The notes below the pieces were generated by a model. That model was not told the DNA's origin. It saw nothing but the letters and a program-made list of their open reading frames with translations, and ran no database searches. A stretch of DNA of 27,297 nucleotides from contig DEGR01000049.1 of NCBI GenBank assembly GCA_002351535.1, positions 249 to 27,545 on the forward strand, given 5' to 3'. The stretch comes from Lachnospira sp. UBA2821. GTDB taxonomy: Bacteria > Bacillota > Clostridia > Lachnospirales > Lachnospiraceae. This document shows, one piece after another, positions 14,183 through 22,532 of this stretch (positions are counted from its first letter, which is position 1; each line of letters starts with the position of its first letter). The position numbers and the translations under genes were made by a program.

Positions 14183-16207
14183 TTATATCTCTTTCTCCTG
14201 TGTCATCTCATCGATTACACCTTTTATCTGTGCTCTCGCCTCCTCAACACTGCACTCGAGCTGTGCTCCTGCCGTGTTGAGGTGTCCACCGCCGCCTAAT
14301 CTTTCCATTATAAGCTGGACACTTATCTCATCAGTCGAGCGGGCACTTATATATATTTTATCATTATAATCCGTAAGAACAAATGATGCTTTTATTCCCC
14401 GGATATTAATAAGCTCATTAGCTGTCTGTGCTCCAACCACAGTAGGACTGTCAAGTCCGTCTGCAGGCAGAACCGTTATCGCATACTTTTCTTCGTACAC
14501 TTCAACATTTTTAATAGCCTCAGCCTTTGCCCTGAAGTCTTCCATATCATCTCTGAATAACTGTCTGACTCTCATAACATTAGCACCATTCTTCCTAAGA
14601 TAAGCAGCCGCCTCAAATGTTCTGACACCGGTATTATTAGTAAAATTCTGTGTATCCAGAATTATTCCTCCATATAACGCATCAGCCTCTACCTGCTTAA
14701 GCTTAAGTCCGTCATATATATATTGTAATATCTCTGCAACCATCTCAGATGCTGAAGATGCATACGGCTCAATATATGATAATGCCGCACCTTCTATAAC
14801 TTCGCTGCTTTGCCTGTGATGGTCAAGTACAACTATTGCCTTTGTCGACTTAAGTATATCCGGGCACTCGACATAACTTGGTCTGTTAACATCTACCACC
14901 ACAACCGCAGTATTGGAATCAACAAGCTCCATAGCTTTTCCGTTTTTAATAAACATATCGTCTTCATAATCTTCGCTCTCTTTGAATCTGTCTACAAGAG
15001 GCTTAACAGATGTTGTAATCTCATTAAGAATAATGTATGCCCTTTTATTCACTGCCCTGCATACACGATATATTCCGACAGCCGCACCAAATGCATCGAT
15101 ATCACTTAACTGATGACCCATTATAAGTACTTTTTCTTTAGTTTCCAACAATTCTCTTAATGCGTGTGCTTTTACTCTCGCTTTAACACGGGTATTTTTC
15201 TCTACCTGCTTAGTCTTTCCTCCATAGAAATATATCTTATCTCCATCCTTTAATACAGCCTGGTCACCACCTCGTCCCAGTGCAAGGTCTATTGCCACTC
15301 TGGCATAATCACAGCTCTGAACATAAGTCTCTCCATTTACTCCAAGACCAATACTCGCTGTAACCGACATCTCATTACCTATATTGACGGATTTAATCTC
15401 ATCAAGGATTGAGAATTTGTTACTCTGAAGCTGTGACACATACTTCTGCTGTATGGCGAGGAAATACTTGTCTTTCTCTATCTTTTTAACAATGGCATTC
15501 ATTGAAGAAAAATATTTATTAATCTTTCTCTCAATAAGCGCACTAAGCAGAGAACGTCTTACATCTTCAACACTTTCAATTGCATCATCATAATTATCAA
15601 GGTATATGAGTCCCGTCACAAGCCTCTGCTCCATATTCTTTTTACGAAGTGCATTCTCCTCTGTCTCATCAAACAGATAAAATGCTATCAGACAGTTATC
15701 TTTGTCTTCTTCCTCTCCCTCATGAAAATTTTCATCAAATCCAAGAAAATCCAGATCAAGAGCGTAATTTCTATCTTTATATGTCACTTTAACTGACTTT
15801 TTGCCTTCCTCGAATGCCAATGTATCCTCTGTAACTTCCTGAAATAATGTAAAAATATACTTAAATCCCGAATCTCCTACAAGCTTGGCGAGTTCTGTAT
15901 TGGCCCACATTATTTTACCGGTACTGTCCATAAGACCATATGGCAGCTCCAAATCCTTAATAAGCTGCTTCTGTACCTGTGCAAATCCTGTGGCAAAATC
16001 AACAAGTTCCTGAACTCTTCTTGCCTTACATACGATATACATAGCGATAACCGTAAAACTATATACTAATACGAACGCACTAAAGACTATGCCCATATCG
16101 AACTCTCGTGTATACATCCATATATTTACACCAACCAGAAATGCTATGGTTATAATCGGCATGTACATATACACAGCAGTTCGTCCCTTAACTTTTACTT
16201 TACTCAC
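14183..16207 (-). CDS. gdpP: c-di-AMP phosphodiesterase GdpP
   Basis: GdpP is a membrane-bound enzyme that hydrolyses c-di-AMP to pApA and so tunes osmotic and cell-wall homeostasis. About 674 residues. Two transmembrane helices (about 14-31 and 38-62) are followed by a degenerate PAS domain with PYGLMDSTGKIMWAN, a degenerate GGDEF domain (SIGLGVNGETY, ALGRGGDQAV) and the catalytic DHH/DHHA1 domains. Active-site motifs are intact: GHQLSDIDAFGAA, VVVDVNRP, VVLDHHRQ, GGIILDTQNF and GGGGHLNTAGAQ. I choose the GTG at 16207 because AGGAAG lies nine nt upstream; an upstream in-frame TTG at 16231 has no ribosome binding site. It is first in the gdpP-rplI-dnaB operon with a good sigma-A promoter. Confidence 0.95.
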   Translation of the reverse strand: MSKVKVKGRTAVYMYMPIITIAFLVGVNIWMYTREFDMGIVFSAFVLVYSFTVIAMYIVCKARRVQELVDFATGFAQVQKQLIKDLELPYGLMDSTGKIMWANTELAKLVGDSGFKYIFTLFQEVTEDTLAFEEGKKSVKVTYKDRNYALDLDFLGFDENFHEGEEEDKDNCLIAFYLFDETEENALRKKNMEQRLVTGLIYLDNYDDAIESVEDVRRSLLSALIERKINKYFSSMNAIVKKIEKDKYFLAIQQKYVSQLQSNKFSILDEIKSVNIGNEMSVTASIGLGVNGETYVQSCDYARVAIDLALGRGGDQAVLKDGDKIYFYGGKTKQVEKNTRVKARVKAHALRELLETKEKVLIMGHQLSDIDAFGAAVGIYRVCRAVNKRAYIILNEITTSVKPLVDRFKESEDYEDDMFIKNGKAMELVDSNTAVVVVDVNRPSYVECPDILKSTKAIVVLDHHRQSSEVIEGAALSYIEPYASSASEMVAEILQYIYDGLKLKQVEADALYGGIILDTQNFTNNTGVRTFEAAAYLRKNGANVMRVRQLFRDDMEDFRAKAEAIKNVEVYEEKYAITVLPADGLDSPTVVGAQTANELINIRGIKASFVLTDYNDKIYISARSTDEISVQLIMERLGGGGHLNTAGAQLECSVEEARAQIKGVIDEMTQEKEI

Positions 16208-16258
16208 TTTTTCACACTTCCTGTCTACCAAATACTATCATTTGAGCAAATCTAGTAT

Positions 16259-16287
16259 ATTATACCATTTTAAGGTGAATGTTTCAA
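16259..16287 (-). promoter_or_regulatory. Promoter of the gdpP-rplI-dnaB operon
   Basis: TTGAAA (16282-16287), 17 bp, TATAAT (16259-16264) on the minus strand. It directly follows the rpsR terminator. Expected start near 16252, leader about 45 nt to the GTG. Confidence 0.85.
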
Positions 16288-16288
16288 G

Positions 16289-16326
16289 AAACAAAAAGAC
16301 CATTACGTCTTAAACGCAATGGTCTT
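16289..16326 (-). terminator. Terminator of the rpsF-ssb-rpsR operon
   Basis: AATGGTCTT (16318-16326) pairs with AAGACCATT (16296-16304), with CG/CG pairs extending the stem into the loop. A T run follows on the minus strand. Confidence 0.88.
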
Positions 16327-16430
16327 GTCATTCTTGTGTCGAAACTTTAATACTTTATTCCCTCTACCAATAAATATATTCTAACATATTATTTTATATC
16401 AGGCAAGTATTTTTATTTACCAGACTCTGA

Positions 16431-16694
16431 TTAATCTAATGAGTATGGCATAAGAGCAATGTGACGTGCTCTCTTGATTGCTACTGTAAGAGCTCTCTGA
16501 TGTTTTGCACAGTTTCCTGTGATTCTTCTTGGAAGAATTTTTCCTCTCTCAGATACATATCTCTTTAATTTATTAACATCTTTGTAATCGATCTCACCAT
16601 TCTTGTCACCACAGAATATACAAACTTTCTTTCTTCTGTGAGTTGTTCTTCTCTTCATTGGAGCATCGCCTTTTTCAGATTTATTGTATGGCAT
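16431..16694 (-). CDS. rpsR: 30S ribosomal protein S18
   Basis: S18 binds the 30S platform as a heterodimer with S6. The 87-residue protein has a basic start (MKRRTTHRRKKVC), CIFCGDKNG, IDYKDVNKLKRYVSERGKIL, PRRITGNCAKHQRALT and a C-terminal RARHIALMPY. Cys residues (CxxC near residue 25-28, C62) and a His suggest the zinc-binding (C+) form. GGAGG lies eight nt before the ATG. Last gene of the rpsF-ssb-rpsR operon, the standard bacterial order. Confidence 0.98.
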   Translation of the reverse strand: MPYNKSEKGDAPMKRRTTHRRKKVCIFCGDKNGEIDYKDVNKLKRYVSERGKILPRRITGNCAKHQRALTVAIKRARHIALMPYSLD

Positions 16695-16727
16695 AAAAAT
16701 GTCCTCCTTTATTCAAATATTTTGATT

Positions 16728-17168
16728 TTAGTTAAAAGGTAACCCTTCATCATCCACTCCGTCAGGAATGTTCATGAAACCGCCACCTGCGTCATTAACA
16801 GGATCCGGTCTTGAAGCTGCCTGGAACGAAGCCTCTGAATTACTTGCCGTCGCTTTGCTTTCAGCAAATTCACAGTTCTCAACAACAACATCTGTTGTAT
16901 ATACCTTATTACCATCTTTATTAGTATAACTGCCTGTCTGTATTCTCCCCTCTACCACAAGCTTTGTTCCCTGATGAGCATATTTCTCAATAAACTCACC
17001 CTGTCTTGCGAATGCGACACAACTTATAAAATCTGCCTGCTGTTCATCACGTCTGAATCTTCTGTCAACTGCAAGTGTAAATCTTGCAATCGCCATTGCC
17101 TGTTCTCCCTGTGAATATCTGACATCAGGGTCTCTTGTAAGTCTGCCCATTAAAATGACTTTATTCAT
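16728..17168 (-). CDS. ssb: Single-stranded DNA-binding protein
   Basis: SSB coats single-stranded DNA in replication, repair and recombination and recruits partner proteins. The 146-residue protein has the OB fold (MNKVILMGRLTRDPDVRY, AIARFTLAVDRRFRR, DFISCVAFARQGEF, KLVVEGRIQTGSYTNKDG), a Gln/Ser/Asn linker, and the acidic partner-binding tip DDEGLPFN. It lies between rpsF and rpsR. Confidence 0.98.
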   Translation of the reverse strand: MNKVILMGRLTRDPDVRYSQGEQAMAIARFTLAVDRRFRRDEQQADFISCVAFARQGEFIEKYAHQGTKLVVEGRIQTGSYTNKDGNKVYTTDVVVENCEFAESKATASNSEASFQAASRPDPVNDAGGGFMNIPDGVDDEGLPFN

Positions 17169-17205
17169 ACAATCTCCTCTTTTCCGTAAGTCTATTTTAG
17201 TATAA

Positions 17206-17496
17206 TTATGCTTCTTTCTTTACACATAAAAATCTAATGACATTTTCCATAATTCTAATCTGTTTCTCAACATCATTAGGACATTCAGTATTGTCAGACT
17301 CGAACTGTACGAAATAATAAAAAGCTTCTTTCATTTTCTGAACTTCGTAAGCTAATCTCTTCTTACCCCATTCATCTACAGCTGTAACTGTACCACCGAA
17401 ACGTGCAATCTGCTCTTTTACCTTTTCGATTGTAGCTGCTCTTTCGTCGTCTTCAAGTTTTGCACTAACAATAACTGCTAATTCATATTTGTTCAT
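17206..17496 (-). CDS. rpsF: 30S ribosomal protein S6
   Basis: S6 pairs with S18 on the 30S platform. The 96-residue protein has the ferredoxin-like fold with MNKYELAVIVSAKLEDDE, a GGTVTAVDEWGKKRLAYEV loop, a FYYFVQFES strand and RIMENVIRFLCVKK. The ribosome binding site AAGGAGG lies about nine nt upstream. First gene of the operon, behind a hairpin-bearing leader that may mediate feedback control. Confidence 0.98.
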   Translation of the reverse strand: MNKYELAVIVSAKLEDDERAATIEKVKEQIARFGGTVTAVDEWGKKRLAYEVQKMKEAFYYFVQFESDNTECPNDVEKQIRIMENVIRFLCVKKEA

Positions 17497-17569
17497 GCTT
17501 TCTTTACCTCCTTTTGGTCTCTGGTACCCGATACCATATCGGGAACAAGGATATTTTTATATATCACAA
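17497..17569 (-). promoter_or_regulatory. rpsF leader, candidate S6:S18 autoregulatory element
   Basis: In the roughly 73-nt leader, CCCGATA and TATCGGG (17527-17543) form a perfect 7-bp hairpin with a 3-nt loop. A competing pairing, TGGTA with TACCA, uses part of the same bases. CCTT upstream can also pair with AAGG of the ribosome binding site. S6:S18 is known to bind a CCG-containing hairpin in many rpsF leaders; a CCG is present here, but I cannot confirm the full consensus. Confidence 0.4.
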
Positions 17570-17575
17570 AGACGT

Positions 17576-17604
17576 ATTCTAACATAAAAAGATGGATATT
17601 GCAA
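17576..17604 (-). promoter_or_regulatory. Promoter of rpsF-ssb-rpsR, embedded in the upstream terminator
   Basis: TTGCAA (17599-17604), 17 bp, TAGAAT (17576-17581) on the minus strand. The -35 lies in the loop of the terminator hairpin of the ABC operon, and the spacer contains its 3' arm and T run. Confidence 0.7.
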
Positions 17605-17621
17605 GTGCAAAATCCATCTTT
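17583..17621 (-). terminator. Terminator of the YtrA-type ABC operon
   Basis: AAAGATGGAT (minus strand, 17612-17621) pairs with ATCCATCTTT (17588-17597). The loop has an inner TTGC/GCAA stem. A T5 run follows. Confidence 0.88.
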
Positions 17622-17671
17622 CTCTTTCCATACCATATAGTATTGTTACAATATCACCACGAAAAATCAGG

Positions 17672-18454
17672 TTACTGTATATCCATTCTCCTGCTAAATC
17701 TATAATTAGTTATTCCATAGCATACAGCAAGATATATAAGTTCAATAACAACATACCCTGCAAGTACAACCGTTACTAAAGTATCTTCACTCATCCAGTC
17801 ACCTATTCTTACAAATTCAGGAACAATAAATATACATGTCATTGTAACAAAGTTAAATGCATAATAGATTATAAAGTAAAACAATACGGCACCTGCCACT
17901 TTATGTGATGCAAACATCTGTCCCATTCCTATGGCAGCATAGAACTGGAATAATCCGGCAAATACAGATATTATAACAAGCACAAATACAAGTACCGCCC
18001 AGAGTATGACTACAGGTTCTTTATTTATGGCATCTGTAATCATGTCAACCCCTTCGCTGACATAATCAAGCATTTTCGAATCAAACAGGAATATAATAGT
18101 TGCAATACCTGATGCTATAAATGATAATATAATCCATACAAAGGCTGTAATAGCTTTCCCCCATATTATTGTACTTTCCTTCACAGGAATTGTATGTGTA
18201 AGATATGCCTGGTCTTTTGTCATACTTTTATAAAATCTTACAACCGCCACTATCTGACTTGCAAATGCCATAAATATTACGAACAGCACAAACACAATCA
18301 TAAGCAGAAGCTTAAATACATCCCACAGTGCAAAATCCATATCTATATATTGTGTTGCTTTCTCAGCACATGTAACCGCAAAAAGTGCAACAAACATCAA
18401 TATATATACTCCATATGTAGCTTTAAATTCATGTTTTATAATCTTTCCTAACAT
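17672..18454 (-). CDS. ABC transporter permease of a YtrA-type operon
   Basis: The 260-residue protein has six hydrophobic helices (about residues 17-31, 48-68, 104-125, 150-171, 188-212 and 228-248) with an intracellular loop containing FYKSMTKDQAYLTHTIPVKE. This segment is typical of ABC-2-like permeases of Firmicutes whose first contact with the ATPase lies in that loop. The substrate cannot be read from the sequence; operons of this class often respond to cell-wall antibiotics or handle peptides. Its start overlaps the ATPase gene by 7 bp, so the two are translationally coupled. Confidence 0.82.
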   Translation of the reverse strand: MLGKIIKHEFKATYGVYILMFVALFAVTCAEKATQYIDMDFALWDVFKLLLMIVFVLFVIFMAFASQIVAVVRFYKSMTKDQAYLTHTIPVKESTIIWGKAITAFVWIILSFIASGIATIIFLFDSKMLDYVSEGVDMITDAINKEPVVILWAVLVFVLVIISVFAGLFQFYAAIGMGQMFASHKVAGAVLFYFIIYYAFNFVTMTCIFIVPEFVRIGDWMSEDTLVTVVLAGYVVIELIYLAVCYGITNYRFSRRMDIQ

Positions 18455-19149
18455 TTGAATACCTCCCTGAACAGTTCATCTACTGATTTTCCTTCTACAT
18501 TTCTTACATCATCCACTGATTTGTGCATAACGACTTTTCCGTCTTTTATAAACACAACATCATCCAATATCTGTTCAATATCAGAGATAAGATGTGTAGA
18601 TATAATTATAGAAGCCTCAGGATTATAATTAGTTATTATTGTATTCAATATGTAATCTCTTGCGGCAGGGTCAACTCCGCCAATCGGTTCATCAAGTATA
18701 TATAACTGTGCTTCCCTGCTCATCACAAGAATAAGCTGGACTTTCTCTTTATTTCCCTTTGACAATGTCTTAAGTCTCGATTCAGGATTGATATCAAGAT
18801 GCCTTAACATCTCATATGCTTTCTTATGATTAAAATCTTCATAAAAATCCTGAAAGAAATCAATGACCTGATATACTTTCATATTGTCATCAAGATAAGT
18901 TCTCTCAGGCAGATATGATACAATCTTCTTTGTCTCTACACCTATATCATGTCCACCCACCTGAACCTTGCCTTTGCTTGGAACAAGCAGACCATTAGTA
19001 AGCTTTATAAGCGTTGTTTTGCCACTTCCATTAGGTCCTAAAAGACCTATAATCTTTCCTCTCTCCAGTTCAAAGGAAACCGAATCGACTGCAACTTTTC
19101 TACCGTATCTCTTAGAAAGGTTCTCACATTTCCATATTATGTTATCCAC
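18448..19149 (-). CDS. ABC transporter ATPase of a YtrA-type operon
   Basis: This 233-residue ATP-binding subunit powers the six-helix permease encoded directly after it. Walker A is GPNGSGKTT (residues 38-46), the Q-loop region is SYLPERTYL, the signature is LSKGN (129-133), Walker B is LYILDEP (149-155), followed by the D-loop GGVDPAAR and the H-loop STHL. It resembles YtrB-like and other exporter ATPases. The start is GTG with GGAGG eight nt upstream, inside the end of the regulator gene; only 3 nt separate the two frames. Confidence 0.93.
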   Translation of the reverse strand: MDNIIWKCENLSKRYGRKVAVDSVSFELERGKIIGLLGPNGSGKTTLIKLTNGLLVPSKGKVQVGGHDIGVETKKIVSYLPERTYLDDNMKVYQVIDFFQDFYEDFNHKKAYEMLRHLDINPESRLKTLSKGNKEKVQLILVMSREAQLYILDEPIGGVDPAARDYILNTIITNYNPEASIIISTHLISDIEQILDDVVFIKDGKVVMHKSVDDVRNVEGKSVDELFREVFKC

Positions 19150-19152
19150 TTT

Positions 19153-19503
19153 TTATTCCTCCATCATTCCAACAATGTCTTCTGCATTGTAACCTATCTT
19201 CTGCATTTTTGCCAGAAATTCCGTAATATACTCTTTAGCAAGCCTGTTCTTAAGTGTGTCAATCATCTCCACATCATCTGTAATAAATCTTCCAGATGTC
19301 CTCTCCGCATGTACCATTCCCAATCTCTCCAATTCTACCATCGCTTTTTGCATTGTATTGGGATTAACTGCTGCTACTGCTGCAAGTTCCCTGACAGATG
19401 GAAGCTTTTCACCCAGCTTATACTCGCCTGCGAGTATACTAAGCTGTATATGTTCCACTATCTGCACATATATCGGCCTGTCATTTTCAAACATCCACGC
19501 CAT
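19153..19503 (-). CDS. GntR-family (YtrA subfamily) repressor
   Basis: The 116-residue protein consists of a GntR winged helix (RPIYVQIVEHIQLSILAGEY, LGEKLPSVRELAAVAAVNPN, TMQKAMVELERLGMV, ERTSGRFIT) followed by only about 45 residues of helix, the hallmark of the YtrA subfamily, which lacks a full effector domain. YtrA proteins usually repress their own operon of ABC genes in the absence of a cell-envelope signal. The palindromic operator at 19518-19539 next to its -10 and the directly following ATPase and permease genes fit this. The first ATG is used: GGAGG lies seven nt upstream. Confidence 0.92.
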   Translation of the reverse strand: MAWMFENDRPIYVQIVEHIQLSILAGEYKLGEKLPSVRELAAVAAVNPNTMQKAMVELERLGMVHAERTSGRFITDDVEMIDTLKNRLAKEYITEFLAKMQKIGYNAEDIVGMMEE

Positions 19504-19517
19504 TATGCCCCTCCTTC

Positions 19518-19539
19518 TTGTATTACTTGCCTAATACAA
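19518..19539. promoter_or_regulatory. Probable YtrA-type operator
   Basis: TTGTATTA-N6-TAATACAA, a perfect inverted repeat lying at the -10 and start site of the operon promoter and ending 15 bp before the ATG. The position is ideal for autorepression. Confidence 0.75.
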
Positions 19540-19567
19540 TATTAAAACAGTTTTTTTATAATGTCAA
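19539..19567 (-). promoter_or_regulatory. Promoter of the YtrA-type operon
   Basis: TTGACA (minus strand; TGTCAA at 19562-19567), 17 bp, TAATAT (19539-19544). A consensus -35 suggests a strong promoter held off by the operator. It begins about 15 bp after the terminator hairpin of the upstream heptad-protein gene. Confidence 0.85.
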
Positions 19568-19572
19568 GAAGA

Positions 19573-19629
19573 AAAATGCAAAACCCCCAAAGCTACTCTG
19601 CATCTTTTCACAAGTAACTTTCGGGGGTT
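19573..19629 (-). terminator. Terminator of the MMPL/heptad-protein operon
   Basis: AACCCCC (minus strand, 19623-19629) pairs with GGGGGTT (19582-19588), extended by GAAAG/CTTT and AGT/ACT pairs. A T-rich tail follows. Confidence 0.88.
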
Positions 19630-19659
19630 AATTTAACTAATCAAATCTGAATAAGAGAT

Positions 19660-22506
19660 TTATTTCTCTATCTCGCCTGTCTTATATATGAATTTAACTG
19701 TTGCTTCTTTTCCTTCTGCTGCATCTGAATATACATCATAGTCATCTGCTATCTCAATTGTCTTCTGGATTCTTTCAACATCGTCATCGAAATCTCCATC
19801 AAGTGTTTCTGATACAGGGTCAACAGCTTTTTCTTTAAGTTCTACTATTCCGTCTGCAAGTTTACCTGCACCATCGTCTGCTGATACAAGACCTGATGCT
19901 ATCTGCTGTGTACCTGAATATAATGTTGCAACACTGTCTTTTAATGTAAGCCCGCCGGAGTAAAGTGTATCAAGTCCCGGTTTCATCTCTGTTCCCACCG
20001 TATCTGATAATGTAGTAAGTCCTACAAGGAGTGTTGACATTCCTGTTGCAACTGTACTTGTTCCATCCTTAAGTGCAGGAAGGTTTGATTCAAGAGTGTC
20101 AAGTCCACTTGCAAGTGATGATGTTCCATCTGTGAAAGTTCCCATATTTCCATTAAGAGTATTAAGTCCGTTCTTTATCTGTGAAGAACCACTCTTAAGT
20201 GCAGGAACACCGCTCTTCTTATCTTTAGCCATACTCTGTACTGCTGTATTCAGAGGTGTTGTTCCCTCTTTCTGTAACTTATCAAGACTTGATGTAAGGT
20301 CACCGGAACCATTTACAATAAGTTTTGATGATTTCTTCATAGTAGAAAGACCATCTGTCAAATCTCCCATACCTTTCTTTATATCCGAGATTCCTTTTGT
20401 AAGTTTTGGAAGTCCTGTGTTAATACTTCCAAGGCTTGTTGCCACTAAAGCTGCTCCATTCGTAAGTGATGACATATTGCCGTTCAACTGTTCAGCTCCG
20501 TCTGCTATAGCTGTAACGCCTCCATATACTGTCGCATTTCCGTCTGCATCCTGTGTATTGTTAAGCTGTGCAGATATTGCTGATGCTCCATTCTTGAGGT
20601 TTGTGAATCCGTCTGCTGCTGATGGATGTTCTGCATCTCCTGACGAAGTTGTAAGACTTGTTATAACTCCATTTAAAGCCTCATTAGCTCCTGTAAGTGC
20701 TACTATGTTCTGCTTATATGTTGCTGCTGTCTTCTCATCTATCTGTGGATTCTGAAGAGCCGCAGTAAGTTTTTCAATTTTAGCATTATTCTCATCTATC
20801 TTTGTCTGAAGCTGTGAAACCATAGAATTCTGTAAAGTATCAACTCCTGCTTCAAGCTGGCTTGCTCCTGTTCCAAGCTGTTCAACGCCCGCCTTAGTAG
20901 CTGCTGCTCCTGTATTAAGTGTACTTACACCATCTGCGACCTTAGCTGCGCCATCTGATACAGCAGTTGCACCATTAGAAAGTGCTGTGAACACATCTAC
21001 CATTGATGTTCCATTTCCATCAAAATTATCGATGGCTGCCGACACTGTTTTCATTGCATTAAGAAGTTTTGATGAACCTGATGATGCACTGGCTATTGCC
21101 GTATTAAGTTTCTTAAGGTATCCTGTAAGTTTCTGTGAACCATCATGTGCATCACCCACATATCCGTCTAATTTCTTGGTACTTGATGCAAGTGTATTAG
21201 CTCCTGTCTGTAATTTGTCAATTCCGGCATCAAGAGATCCGGCACCTGTCGCAAGTTTGCCCACACCTGTAGATATGTCGCCTGCTGCACTGTCAACTTT
21301 ATCAGCACCATCCGAAAGCTTTGTAACACCAGTCTGTACATCTTTTATCTTACTATCTATAGTAGCTGCTCCTCCGGCAAGTGCTCTTGCTCCGGCAATA
21401 GCTCCGTCATCAGCATTCATCTTTGATAACATAAGCTCTACGCCATCATCAAGTTTCTTCAGACCATCTGCGAACTCACCTGTCTTACTGTTAAGAAGTC
21501 CTACACCGTCATTTACTTTATTTGCACCATCTTTAAGAGTTCCAATTCCACTCTTAAGGCTTGCCGAACCATCTTTTAACTGACCTACTGCATCTACAAG
21601 TTCATCAACTGTATCACTCACATCATCAAGCGAATCAAATGCTTCAGGGTCAAGTGATGAAAATACATCTGCCGTTCCCGCTGTAAGTGTCATGGCAAGC
21701 GAGAAATCTTTCACATCTGCTGTTATTTCAAATGAATCACAAATCTTAGAATCAAGCTTTTCACTTATTGAAGCAAGTTTTAAATTATCACTTAATCCCG
21801 GGAACGAAACACCAACTACTATAGTACTCTTTCCCTGCGAAATCAGCTTTCCGTTTCCATCTGATATTTCTACATTAGAGAAAGTCTCTGTAGGGAGCAT
21901 CATTCCGGAAATCATTGTAAATGGTACATACATCTGTACATTCTTGCCATTAAGTGATACGTCTTTTTTGGAGTTATTAGTATACTCAAATCTAATCTTA
22001 ACTTTTCCACTCTTTCCTGCCATATCTTCCGGCTTCATCTCTGTTCCGTCAAGATAATATTTAACTTTAACATCTACAGGAAGTTCTTTATCAGTTGTTC
22101 CCTGATAATAAATATCAGATCCATTAGCATTCCATGTGATATTGCCATCTGTTCCTTCTTTGTAATCTTCATCACCTTTTACATTGACAACATCTTTTAA
22201 ATCTGTCTTATCATCTATAGTGGCTGCTCCTGACTTATTCTTAAGCCAGTCGCTTACTATCTTCTTCTGTACTTCGCCATTTGCATCAGATATAACATAT
22301 ACTGTCTCTTCCTTGTCACAGTCATCATTACCTGTTGCATTAATCACTTTATCAAATTTATCTTCCAGTGTTTTCTGTATTTCTGCTTTATCTGCTGCTG
22401 ACACTTTTGTATCCGGATGATTATACTCATAATAACCTATACCTGATACTGCAACTGCTGTTGCTGTTGCCAATGCTGTCACTTTTCTAACTCTGTTTCT
22501 GTTCAT
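19660..22506 (-). CDS. Extracytoplasmic rod protein with xxxLxxG heptad repeats (YhgE/Pip-like)
   Basis: About 948 residues. The N-terminus (MNRNRVRKVTALATATAVAV) is a signal peptide or uncleaved anchor. Residues about 30-270 form a soluble N-terminal domain (PVDVKVKYYLDG, KVKIRFEYTNNS). From about 300 to 880 the protein is built of heptads with Leu and Gly, such as LKDGSASLKSGIGTLKDG and LSDGADKVD, the X-X-X-Leu-X-X-Gly repeat seen in YhgE/Pip-type proteins. A charged C-terminal tail follows, with no C-terminal membrane domain, unlike YhgE itself. I start at the ATG at 22506 with GGAGG eight nt upstream. It follows the MMPL gene by 26 bp, so the two probably form one envelope-spanning export machine (inference). 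Confidence 0.85.
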   Translation of the reverse strand: MNRNRVRKVTALATATAVAVSGIGYYEYNHPDTKVSAADKAEIQKTLEDKFDKVINATGNDDCDKEETVYVISDANGEVQKKIVSDWLKNKSGAATIDDKTDLKDVVNVKGDEDYKEGTDGNITWNANGSDIYYQGTTDKELPVDVKVKYYLDGTEMKPEDMAGKSGKVKIRFEYTNNSKKDVSLNGKNVQMYVPFTMISGMMLPTETFSNVEISDGNGKLISQGKSTIVVGVSFPGLSDNLKLASISEKLDSKICDSFEITADVKDFSLAMTLTAGTADVFSSLDPEAFDSLDDVSDTVDELVDAVGQLKDGSASLKSGIGTLKDGANKVNDGVGLLNSKTGEFADGLKKLDDGVELMLSKMNADDGAIAGARALAGGAATIDSKIKDVQTGVTKLSDGADKVDSAAGDISTGVGKLATGAGSLDAGIDKLQTGANTLASSTKKLDGYVGDAHDGSQKLTGYLKKLNTAIASASSGSSKLLNAMKTVSAAIDNFDGNGTSMVDVFTALSNGATAVSDGAAKVADGVSTLNTGAAATKAGVEQLGTGASQLEAGVDTLQNSMVSQLQTKIDENNAKIEKLTAALQNPQIDEKTAATYKQNIVALTGANEALNGVITSLTTSSGDAEHPSAADGFTNLKNGASAISAQLNNTQDADGNATVYGGVTAIADGAEQLNGNMSSLTNGAALVATSLGSINTGLPKLTKGISDIKKGMGDLTDGLSTMKKSSKLIVNGSGDLTSSLDKLQKEGTTPLNTAVQSMAKDKKSGVPALKSGSSQIKNGLNTLNGNMGTFTDGTSSLASGLDTLESNLPALKDGTSTVATGMSTLLVGLTTLSDTVGTEMKPGLDTLYSGGLTLKDSVATLYSGTQQIASGLVSADDGAGKLADGIVELKEKAVDPVSETLDGDFDDDVERIQKTIEIADDYDVYSDAAEGKEATVKFIYKTGEIEK

Positions 22507-22532
22507 ATAAATTCCTCCATTCCACATCTGTT

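Noticed and set aside
13605..14369. A 254-residue plus-strand frame across dnaB, rplI and gdpP
   Set aside because: It is antisense to three certain genes and translates to Ser/Phe-rich sequence without domains.
20096..21583. Two long plus-strand open frames (219 and 198 residues) opposite the heptad-repeat gene
   Set aside because: They are a by-product of the repetitive Leu/Gly codons of the real gene. They have no ribosome binding site and translate to low-complexity Ser/Pro/Ala/Val sequence.
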